Assembly (NCBI GenBank): GCA_035464115.1
Contig: DATHSN010000344.1
Span: forward strand, 1 to 7,273
From: DATHSN01 sp035464115
Lineage (GTDB): Bacteria > Actinomycetota > Acidimicrobiia > Acidimicrobiales > SKKL01
DNA: 7,273 nt
Direction: 5' to 3'
The notes under the pieces were generated by a model. The model was not told the origin of the DNA and searched no databases. It was given only the letters and a program-made list of their open reading frames with translations. Each line of letters opens with the position of its first letter. The stretch's first letter is position 1. Below, piece by piece: positions 1 through 5,592 of the stretch. Position numbers and translations under genes: made by a program.

Positions 1-50
1 TGAGCTACACCGTCGCCTTCCTCGCCGACCCGACGTTCAGGTTCCGCTGA
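1..50 (+). CDS. Possible C-terminal end of an upstream plus-strand gene (partial)
   Basis: Reading from base 3, fifteen codons (SYTVAFLADPTFRFR) run into a TGA at 48-50, and all fifteen end in G or C, as expected for a real gene in this genome. The stop would overlap the 3' end of the large cyclase gene on the other strand by 14 bases, a normal tail-to-tail arrangement. The fragment is too short to assign a family, and a chance open frame cannot be excluded. Confidence 0.35.
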   Translation, partial: SYTVAFLADPTFRFR

Positions 51-3000
51 CCGCCAGCGCCACGCCGAGCCGGCCGACGAGCTCGTCGCGCTCGGCTCGG
101 CGGGCGGCGTCGGGGGTCTGACCAGCCCTCCGCCGCACCACGTCGTCGGCGAGGAGCGCCAGCGCGACCAGGTGATCGGCGCCCTGCTCGCGGGCGGCGG
201 CGAGCGACGCCTCGACGTCGGCCGCCGCCGCTGCGGGATCGCTCGCCACGAGCGCCAGCGCCCGCAGGCGGAGCAGCGTCGGCACCAGGTGGTCCAGCCC
301 GGCTGAGGCCGGATCAGCGGCGAGCAGCCCGTCGACGGCGGCCACCGCCTCGTCGTCGCGACCTGCGAGCACCAGCGCCTCGGCGAGCGCCACATCGGTC
401 TCGAGCACGTCGTGCGACGCGCCCATGTCGTCCCACGCCGCACGGGACTCCTCGAGCAGCGTCCGCCCGGCCTCCACCTGGCCGGCCCGGACCCGCGCCA
501 GCCCCCGGAGGCGCAGCGCGAACGCCACCCCGGGCAGGTCTCCGGCGGCCCGCCACACCGCCAGGACCTCGCCGAGGAGCTCGTCGGCGTCGGCGTGGCG
601 GCCCTGCTCCACCAACAGCTCGGCCAGGTTGGCGTTGGCGGCGGCGGCCCCGCCGGGATCGCCCATCTCCTCGCGCACCGCACGGGACCGCCGGTACAGA
701 TCGGCAGCTTCGTCCCACCGACCCTCGAAGAAGGCGTGGCCGCCGAGGACGTTGGCCGCCACCGCCTCGTTGCGCAGGTCGCCGATCTCGGTGGCGAGCT
801 CGAGGGCGAGGCGGGCCCGGTCGCCGGCCTCGGGGGCGCCGAGCGCCGACCCGGCGTGGGCGAACGCGATCGACGCCTGCGCCAGCGTCGCCCGGTCGTC
901 GGCCGCCTCGGCGCGCCGCATCGCCTCTCGGGCGGCGACGAGCGCATCGGGAAACCGACCCTGGTCGAGGCGCACGACCGCGAGCCACGTGGCCAGGCGG
1001 GCCCGGACCACGTCGGCCCCCGCCGGCGAGCCCGCGTCGAGCAGCCGCTGGCTGCGCCGGATCGACCGGACCGCGGTGACGAAGCGGCCCATCCGCTCGT
1101 CGACGTAGGCGCTCTTGAGGTCGAGCTCGGCCGAGCGGACCAGGTCGCCGGCCACGAGCCGGCGCGCGGTGGTGAACGCCCGACGGGCCTGGTCGTAGTC
1201 GCCGGCGAGGTCGAGCACGTCGCCGAGCGATTCCAGCACCGACACCCGCTCCTCGACCGTCACGGCGTCGAGGTGGCGTGCCGCACCGAGCGCACGCCGG
1301 TAGAAGCGGGCGGCGTCGACGTTGGCGTAGACGTCCCTCGCCCGGTCGCCGGCCACGTTCGAGAACCGCCAGCACTCCTCGTGGCGCTGGCCCTCGGCGA
1401 AGTGGAACGACAGCATGGAGGCCTCGTCGACGGCGCGCTCGCCCAGGCGGGCGACGACGTCGTCGCCGATGGCCCCGTGGAGCTCGCGGCGCAGCCGGTA
1501 CGGGAGCCCCTGGTAGGCCACGTCGCGCACGAGCACGTGGCGGAACGCGACCCGGCCCGACGCCTCGACGGCGAGGAACTCCTCGAGCCGTCGGAGCGCC
1601 ACCCCCACCTGCTGGTCGGCGCCCCCGGGCAGCACCGTGCGGGCGTACCGCTGCTCGAAGACCGTGCCGAGCACGGCCACCCGGCGCAGCACGTTGCGGT
1701 CGGCGGTCGACAGGCGGTCGATGCGGGCGGTGATGAGGCCCTCGACGCTGTCGGGCAACGAGTCGAGGTCGGCCCCGGCGCGGACAGCGCTGAGCAGCTC
1801 CATGAGGAACAGCGGGTTGCCGTCGCAGCGGTCGACGAGGGTGCTGACCACGTGCCCCGGCAGCGGATCGTCCTCGGTCGCCAGCACCACCAGCTGGCGC
1901 AGCGCCGACGGCCCGAGCGGTGCGAGGTGCAGGCGCGCGTCGGCCGCGACGAGCGGCTCGTCGTCGGCGCGGCCCCGATGGGCGACCAACAGCACCCAGG
2001 GCGCCGACGGGGCGGCCGCGGCCAGCGCCACCAGCAGGTCGCGGGAGGCGTCGTAGATCCAGTTGGCGTCCTCGAGTCCCAGCACGGTCGGCTCGGTGAC
2101 GACGGCCCGCAACAGCGCCACCACGGCCTGCTCGAGGCGGGGCTTGCGGTACTCGTCGTCGAGCCGGAGCAGCTCGGGCGACGGGTCGACGGTCAGCCCG
2201 GCCGCCGTGCCGATGAGGGCGAGCCACGGCTCGAGCTCGGGCGCCGCCCCCTGCACGAGGGTCCGCAACCGCTCGACCATGGCCGCCTCGCTGCCGTCAC
2301 CATCGACAAGAAGGCCGAGAGCGCGCCGGAGCAGCTCGTGGAAGGGGTAGTAGGGCGTGGACGACTGGTAGAGCCGGCACCCGACCGAGCGCACCGGCAC
2401 CTCGACCTGCTCCTCGAGCTGGCGGAGCAGCCGGGACTTGCCCGCGCCGGGCTCCGCGGTCAGCTCGACGACCCGCCCGCGGCCCGATGCGGCCGACGCG
2501 ACTGCGTCGAGCAGGGCCGCCAGCTCCTCGTCGCGCCCGACGAAGGGGAGGTCGGCCGACGCCACCTCGGCGCGGGCCCCGCGCACGGGCCCGACCGCCA
2601 GGGCGTGCACCGGCAGCCGCTTCCCCTTCGCCGCGAAGGGCGGCACCGGCGTGGTGGCGAACAGGGTGCGGGAGCGCTCGAGGACCGGTGGTGTGGCCCA
2701 CAGCTCGCCCACCGCGCTCTTGGCCATGACCCGCGCGGCCAGGTTCACGGTGTCGCCCATGGTCGTGTAGACCCGCCGGTGCCCGATCCCGACCTGGCCG
2801 GTGAACACCGGGCCGGTGTTCACGCCGACCTTGAGGGCGAGCCCCACGTCGAGCTCCACCACCTCGCGCATGGCGAGCAGCATGTGCTCCTCGTCGTGAC
2901 CGGTGCTGATCGGCGCCCCGACGCTGAGGTAGAGCTTGCCGCCGTCGACGCCGATGTCGGCCGACTGGAGGCAGATGGCGCGGTCGTCGATGGCCGCCTG

Positions 3001-3861
3001 CACCCCGCACATGAGCGCGTCGAGGCGCTCGGCCGCCTCGTCCGGACCGTGAGCGGCGATCACCTGATCGAGACCGAGGAACTGGATGAAGGCCACGGTC
3101 GCCGTGCGGTGCTCGGAGTGGACCTCGCCCGACTCGATGGCGCGCAGCAGGTTGACCGGGACGAAGCCGGTGAGGTCGGCGTCGACGTCGAGGAAGTCGA
3201 CCCCGGTCTGCCGGGCGACGTCGATCGTGCCGCGCAGCAGGCGCCCCGGTGGGTGCAGCCCACCCACGTTGCGGCGAGGCAGGGCGGCCGCGGTGGCGTC
3301 ACCGAGGAGGATGCGCCCCTTGTCGGCCGCCGACTCGAGCTGGACGAGCGCCGACGCCGTGGGACCCCCGACGACGAGCTGGCGGTGCGATGCGCCGACG
3401 AGGAACAGGTCGAAGTCGCCGCTCTGCACCCCCACCGTCATGCTCAGGGTGACCCGACCGGCCGGGGTCTCGACGTGGCGGCGCTCGCGGAGCGCCCGGC
3501 GCATGTCGAGGGCGGCGGCGGCGCCCCGCAGCGCGTGCTGATCGCCCCGGAAGAACAGCAGCAGGGCGTCGCCACCGAACTGCAGGAGCGTGGCGTCGTG
3601 GGCGTAGGCCTCGTCGAGCAGCACGCTGAAGGTCGACTCGATGACCGCGGTGATCTCCTCGGGGCCCACCCGACCGAGCCGGGAGAGCCGCTCGGACAGC
3701 TTGGTGAACCCCGAGACGTCGGCGAACACCATGGTCCCCTCGATCGAGCGGTGCCGTGACCGGGGCGAGGGGTCGTCGGCGATCCACTCGCGCACGAGCC
3801 GGGGCACGTAGCGACCGGAGATCGCGCCGAGGGAGGCGGCAGGGCCCATGGAGGCCGTCAC
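37..3861 (-). CDS. Tandem class III adenylate/guanylate cyclase with AAA-type ATPase and TPR region (soluble adenylyl cyclase-like)
   Basis: Predicted cytosolic cyclase making cAMP (or cGMP) from the NTP; no signal peptide or membrane segment is seen. Cyclase domain 1 (about residues 42-225) has FADVSGFTKL and FGGDALLLFF, giving metal aspartates D48 and D98. Cyclase domain 2 (about 252-425) lacks the first metal Asp (Q260 instead) but has YTTMGDTVNLAARV, giving N373 and R377 of the transition-state pair. The ATPase (about 438-700) has a Walker A PGAGKSR (K475), a Walker B-like LEDANW (E597, D598) and GNPLFLMELL at 681-690. Residues about 875-1245 hold some eight TPR-like helix pairs (for example GRWDEAADLYRRS at 1047-1059). 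Order and split catalytic residues match mammalian soluble adenylyl cyclase, although the purine-contacting Lys is Gln (Q94). The start may be GTG at 3861 or ATG at 3849 (MGPAAS); neither has a Shine-Dalgarno. Family is certain; the product nucleotide is not. Confidence 0.93.
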   Translation of the reverse strand: MTASMGPAASLGAISGRYVPRLVREWIADDPSPRSRHRSIEGTMVFADVSGFTKLSERLSRLGRVGPEEITAVIESTFSVLLDEAYAHDATLLQFGGDALLLFFRGDQHALRGAAAALDMRRALRERRHVETPAGRVTLSMTVGVQSGDFDLFLVGASHRQLVVGGPTASALVQLESAADKGRILLGDATAAALPRRNVGGLHPPGRLLRGTIDVARQTGVDFLDVDADLTGFVPVNLLRAIESGEVHSEHRTATVAFIQFLGLDQVIAAHGPDEAAERLDALMCGVQAAIDDRAICLQSADIGVDGGKLYLSVGAPISTGHDEEHMLLAMREVVELDVGLALKVGVNTGPVFTGQVGIGHRRVYTTMGDTVNLAARVMAKSAVGELWATPPVLERSRTLFATTPVPPFAAKGKRLPVHALAVGPVRGARAEVASADLPFVGRDEELAALLDAVASAASGRGRVVELTAEPGAGKSRLLRQLEEQVEVPVRSVGCRLYQSSTPYYPFHELLRRALGLLVDGDGSEAAMVERLRTLVQGAAPELEPWLALIGTAAGLTVDPSPELLRLDDEYRKPRLEQAVVALLRAVVTEPTVLGLEDANWIYDASRDLLVALAAAAPSAPWVLLVAHRGRADDEPLVAADARLHLAPLGPSALRQLVVLATEDDPLPGHVVSTLVDRCDGNPLFLMELLSAVRAGADLDSLPDSVEGLITARIDRLSTADRNVLRRVAVLGTVFEQRYARTVLPGGADQQVGVALRRLEEFLAVEASGRVAFRHVLVRDVAYQGLPYRLRRELHGAIGDDVVARLGERAVDEASMLSFHFAEGQRHEECWRFSNVAGDRARDVYANVDAARFYRRALGAARHLDAVTVEERVSVLESLGDVLDLAGDYDQARRAFTTARRLVAGDLVRSAELDLKSAYVDERMGRFVTAVRSIRRSQRLLDAGSPAGADVVRARLATWLAVVRLDQGRFPDALVAAREAMRRAEAADDRATLAQASIAFAHAGSALGAPEAGDRARLALELATEIGDLRNEAVAANVLGGHAFFEGRWDEAADLYRRSRAVREEMGDPGGAAAANANLAELLVEQGRHADADELLGEVLAVWRAAGDLPGVAFALRLRGLARVRAGQVEAGRTLLEESRAAWDDMGASHDVLETDVALAEALVLAGRDDEAVAAVDGLLAADPASAGLDHLVPTLLRLRALALVASDPAAAAADVEASLAAAREQGADHLVALALLADDVVRRRAGQTPDAARRAERDELVGRLGVALAVSGT

Positions 3862-3865
3862 TCTA
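3860..3865 (-). promoter_or_regulatory. Candidate -10 box (TAGAGT) for the cyclase gene
   Basis: On the minus strand TAGAGT ends 10 bases before the ATG at 3849 and overlaps the GTG at 3861. If it is a real -10 element, transcription would start near 3853, the GTG would lie outside the message and the ATG at 3849 would be the true start of a nearly leaderless mRNA. No convincing -35 hexamer is seen. The call is based only on the TANNNT pattern and spacing. Confidence 0.25.
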
Positions 3866-3889
3866 CGGCCGACCGAGGACGGGCGACGC

Positions 3890-3909
3890 GGTCGGCGCCG
3901 GGGCCGATC
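3890..3909. repeat. Imperfect inverted repeat in the cyclase/phosphoesterase divergent spacer
   Basis: GGTCGGC (3890-3896) and GCCGATC (3903-3909) form 7-base arms with one mismatch around a 6-base centre. It lies between the two divergent starts, upstream of both candidate -10 boxes, so it could be an operator shared by the two genes. In such GC-rich DNA a repeat of this size may also arise by chance. A separate 10-base palindrome, GGCCCGGGCC, sits at 3916-3925. Confidence 0.25.
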
Positions 3910-3928
3910 ACGCAGGGCCCGGGCCAGG

Positions 3929-3934
3929 TAGGGT
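3929..3934 (+). promoter_or_regulatory. Candidate -10 box (TAGGGT) for the metallophosphoesterase
   Basis: TAGGGT fits the actinobacterial TANNNT -10 pattern. It would place the transcript start at about 3941, roughly 20 bases before the ATG at 3960 and just before a minicistron ATG at 3946. No recognisable -35 sequence is present at the usual spacing. Confidence 0.3.
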
Positions 3935-3945
3935 GCGCCACCACC

Positions 3946-3960
3946 ATGGACGGCCGGTGA
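3946..3960 (+). other. Possible four-codon upstream minicistron (MDGR-stop) coupled to the phosphoesterase start
   Basis: ATG at 3946 opens a four-codon frame whose TGA (3958-3960) shares one base with the ATG of the phosphoesterase gene (TGATG, 3958-3962). The ATG would lie about five bases from the predicted transcript start. Such an arrangement could load ribosomes and hand them to the main start by termination-reinitiation. There is no strong Shine-Dalgarno before 3960. A chance ATG is a fair alternative. Confidence 0.2.
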
Positions 3961-4709
3961 TGCGACTCCTCCTCGTCTCCGATCTGCACTACACGCTCCC
4001 GCAGCTCGACTGGGTGGTCGAGCAGGCCGCCGACGTCGACGTCGTCGTGATGGCCGGCGACCACCTCGACCTGGCCTCGCCGGTGCCGATGCCGGCGCAG
4101 ATCACCGTCATCCTCGAGTACCTCCGGCGCCTCCAGGCTGCGGGGACGGTCGTCGTCAGCTCGGGCAACCACGACCTGATCGGGCCCGACCGCCACGGCG
4201 AGCAAGCGGCGCTGTGGCTCGAGGAGGCTCGCGCCGCCGGCATCCCCACCGACGGCGACTCGCTCGAGGTCGACGACACCCTCATCACGATCTGTCCGTG
4301 GTGGGACGGGCCGATCGGCCGTGAGGCCGTCGCCACCCAGCTCGCCGCCGACGCCGACCGCCGGCCGGCGCGGTGGATCTGGGTCTACCACTGGCCGCCC
4401 ACCGGCTCACCGACCTGCTGGACCGGGTCCCGCCACTACGGCGACGACGACCTCGTCGGCTGGATCGACGAGCACCGACCCGACCTGGTGCTCACCGGGC
4501 ACGTGCACCAGCCCCCCTTCAAGCGCGACGGCTCCTGGGCCGACCGCATCGGGCCCACGTGGGTGTTCAACCCCGGCCGCCAGATCGGGCCGATCCCTGC
4601 GCACGTGGAGGTCGACCTGGCCGCGGGCGAGGCCATGTGGTGGTCGATGCTCGGGCGCGAGACCCTGCGGCTCGATGCGGAGAGGGCACCCGACCGCACG
4701 GTCGTCTGA
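3960..4709 (+). CDS. Calcineurin-like metallophosphoesterase
   Basis: A 249-residue cytosolic phosphoesterase of the binuclear-metal calcineurin fold. All signature motifs occur in order: SDLH (D8, H10), AGDH (D34), GNHD (N70, H71, D72), VYHW (H144) and GHVH (H181, H183), followed by FNPGRQ at 203-208. These residues coordinate the two metals and contact the phosphate. The family includes cAMP phosphodiesterases such as CpdA and Rv0805, nucleases and protein phosphatases, so the substrate is open. Its position next to a nucleotide cyclase (divergent, about 100 bases apart) and facing a cyclic-nucleotide-binding protein makes a cyclic-nucleotide phosphodiesterase role attractive, but this is inference. 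ATG at 3960 is chosen because the motif-bearing fold starts immediately (MRLLLVSDLH). The in-frame GTG at 3957 is an alternative. Starts farther upstream would overlap the cyclase gene and add a low-complexity Arg-rich tail. Confidence 0.92.
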   Translation: MRLLLVSDLHYTLPQLDWVVEQAADVDVVVMAGDHLDLASPVPMPAQITVILEYLRRLQAAGTVVVSSGNHDLIGPDRHGEQAALWLEEARAAGIPTDGDSLEVDDTLITICPWWDGPIGREAVATQLAADADRRPARWIWVYHWPPTGSPTCWTGSRHYGDDDLVGWIDEHRPDLVLTGHVHQPPFKRDGSWADRIGPTWVFNPGRQIGPIPAHVEVDLAAGEAMWWSMLGRETLRLDAERAPDRTVV

Positions 4710-4710
4710 C

Positions 4711-4736
4711 CCGTCGGTGGCCGTCGGTGGCCGTCG
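4711..4736. repeat. Short tandem repeat between convergent genes
   Basis: CCGTCGGTGG occurs twice head to tail (4711-4720, 4721-4730), followed by a partial third copy, CCGTCG (4731-4736). It begins two bases after the phosphoesterase stop. It is probably a slippage product in non-coding DNA; no function is evident, and no convincing terminator hairpin is seen in this 48-base spacer. Confidence 0.6.
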
Positions 4737-4757
4737 ACGAGCGGCAGCCGGTCGGCC

Positions 4758-5240
4758 TCAGTACTCGGGATCGGGGTCGCGGGCCGACCCGGGACGGATC
4801 GTCAGCGGCGGCGCACCCTGGAGCTTGCCGAGCACGTCCGACACCATCTCGAGACCGGCGGCGCCGGCGTACTGGTTCCGCAGATCGGCCAGGTAGGTGG
4901 TGATGAGGTCGAGGCGATCGGCCAGGCCCCGAGCCATCTCGAACAGCACCTCGGGACGGCCGTGGAGGAAGGCCTCGCCGTCCTCGGCGTAACGGAGCCG
5001 GCACGGTTCGGCGGCCACCACCGTGGCGGTGTGGCCCGAGCCCCGGAGCGCCGCCACCTCGCCGAACGCGGCACCCGGACGGTCGATGGTGTTGATCAGC
5101 GCCCCGTCCTTGCGGACCTCGAGCCGTCCGGTCACCAGCACCCAGATGGATCCGGTGCGGGTGCCGTCCTCGACGAGGACCTCACCAGGGGCCAGGTCCA
5201 CCTCCGGGAGTCCCGACGACAGCTCGAGCAGATCGGCCAT
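4758..5240 (-). CDS. Stand-alone cyclic nucleotide-binding (CRP/CNBD-type) domain protein
   Basis: A 160-residue protein made of one CRP-type cyclic-nucleotide-binding beta-barrel (about residues 8-95) and a helical tail. Visible family landmarks are PGEVLVEDG (18-26), IWVLVTGRLEVRKDG (32-46) and the phosphate-binding-cassette region FGEVAALRGSGHTATV (59-74). The cassette Glu that holds the ribose is present (E61). The Arg that normally binds the cyclic phosphate, in the R-S/T-A motif, is His (H70). No helix-turn-helix or catalytic domain follows: residues 96-125 look like the C-helix (LADRLDLITTYLADL), and the last 20 residues are a polar, probably disordered tail. It may act as a cyclic-nucleotide sensor working through a partner, or a sensor that has changed ligand. 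The neighbouring cyclase supports the first reading; H70 supports the second. The start at 5240 is favoured by a -10-like box six bases upstream. Confidence 0.88.
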   Translation of the reverse strand: MADLLELSSGLPEVDLAPGEVLVEDGTRTGSIWVLVTGRLEVRKDGALINTIDRPGAAFGEVAALRGSGHTATVVAAEPCRLRYAEDGEAFLHGRPEVLFEMARGLADRLDLITTYLADLRNQYAGAAGLEMVSDVLGKLQGAPPLTIRPGSARDPDPEY

Positions 5241-5246
5241 CGCCGG

Positions 5247-5252
5247 AGGCTA
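5247..5252 (-). promoter_or_regulatory. Candidate -10 box (TAGCCT) for a leaderless CNBD-protein transcript
   Basis: On the minus strand TAGCCT ends six bases before the ATG at 5240, so transcription would begin at or next to the A of the ATG. This is the classic spacing of leaderless actinobacterial genes, and no Shine-Dalgarno is present. No clear -35 is seen. It implies the gene has its own promoter and is not dependent on the upstream membrane-protein gene. Confidence 0.45.
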
Positions 5253-5332
5253 CCGCCCCGCCCTCGGGACGCCGAGAGCCCCGTGATCCCCCGAAGTCCG
5301 GAGCTGGCGATCACCCGCGCCGACCTCGGTCG

Positions 5333-5497
5333 TCAGGCCTCGGGGTCGCCGTCGGGGAGCAGGAAGAGCACGCACGCCGACCCGAACACCGCGCTGCCGA
5401 CCACCACCCACCAGTCGCCGGTTTGCACGCCCGACCAGCCGAACAGCAGGGCGCTCACGAGGAACATGATCCACCCGGCCCGGTGCGCCCCCGACAT
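5333..5497 (-). CDS. Small two-helix membrane protein of unknown function
   Basis: A 54-residue frame from ATG (5497) to TGA (5335-5333). Only one of its 54 codons (CAA, Gln25) ends in A or T, matching real genes here. The product has two hydrophobic segments, about residues 8-22 (GWIMFLVSALLFGWS) and 30-47 (WVVVGSAVFGSACVLFLL), separated by a short QTGDW turn and ending in an acidic tail, DGDPEA. This is the profile of a small integral membrane hairpin protein. No family is recognised. It is divergent from the rhodanese gene with 95 bases between the starts, and the CsoR-like operator lies in that spacer, so the two may be co-controlled. It lies 92 bases upstream of the CNBD gene on the same strand, but that gene appears to have its own promoter. 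Confidence 0.72.
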   Translation of the reverse strand: MSGAHRAGWIMFLVSALLFGWSGVQTGDWWVVVGSAVFGSACVLFLLPDGDPEA

Positions 5498-5505
5498 GAC
5501 GGTTC

Positions 5506-5511
5506 ACCGTA
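5506..5511 (-). promoter_or_regulatory. Candidate -10 box (TACGGT) for the small membrane protein
   Basis: On the minus strand TACGGT ends eight bases before the ATG at 5497, again consistent with a leaderless or nearly leaderless transcript. A weak -35-like CCGACA lies at about 5530-5535 (18-base spacing), back to back with the rhodanese promoter's -35. No Shine-Dalgarno precedes the ATG. Confidence 0.35.
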
Positions 5512-5528
5512 TCGGCGTGTCCACGAGG

Positions 5529-5557
5529 TTGTCGGGTCATACCCCTCCCGGTATGTT
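5529..5557 (+). promoter_or_regulatory. Sigma70-type promoter of the rhodanese gene
   Basis: TTGTCG (5529-5534, four of six matches to TTGACA) and TATGTT (5552-5557) are separated by 17 bases, the optimal spacing. Transcription would start near 5564, leaving a leader of about 29 bases that contains the ribosome binding site. The inverted-repeat operator occupies the spacer and overlaps the -10 box, so a bound repressor would block RNA polymerase. Confidence 0.55.
5538..5555. promoter_or_regulatory. CsoR/CstR-type operator (CATACC-N6-GGTATG)
   Basis: A perfect inverted repeat with 6-base arms (5538-5543 and 5550-5555) around CCCTCC. The ATACC...GGTAT arms with a C- or G-rich centre resemble operators of the CsoR family, whose members sense Cu(I) (CsoR) or persulfides (CstR). 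Its place inside the rhodanese promoter and the function of that gene favour a persulfide-responsive member. The regulator gene itself is not in the window. Assignment is by pattern recall, not by a computed motif match. Confidence 0.6.
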
Positions 5558-5579
5558 GACCGCTCCGTCGGACCGACCC

Positions 5580-5584
5580 AGGAG
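5580..5584 (+). promoter_or_regulatory. Shine-Dalgarno of the rhodanese gene
   Basis: AGGAG lies eight bases before the GTG at 5593 and fixes that codon as the start. It is the only clear ribosome binding site in the window; the other genes show start-proximal -10 boxes instead. Confidence 0.8.
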
Positions 5585-5592
5585 CTCTTGCC

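Noticed and set aside
412..3759. A 1115-codon open frame on the plus strand opposite the cyclase gene
   Set aside because: Its translation is compositionally monotonous (rich in Arg, His, Gln, Gly, Pro) with no recognisable domain. The opposite strand encodes clear cyclase, ATPase and TPR motifs over the same span. Long antisense frames are expected in very GC-rich genes because stop codons are rare.
3891..3915. A CRP-type TGTGA-N6-TCACA site in the cyclase/phosphoesterase spacer
   Set aside because: ATCACG occurs at 3907-3912, but no matching TGTGA half-site lies at the required distance.
3756..3959. An in-frame upstream extension of the metallophosphoesterase starting inside the cyclase gene
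   Set aside because: The added residues are Arg/Gly-rich and resemble no domain. The extension would overlap the cyclase start, and the conserved fold begins immediately at the ATG at 3960.
4710..4757. A terminator between the phosphoesterase and CNBD genes
   Set aside because: Only short GC complementarities (such as GGCCG with CGGCC) can be drawn around a large loop with no T-run; the visible structure is a tandem repeat rather than a convincing hairpin.
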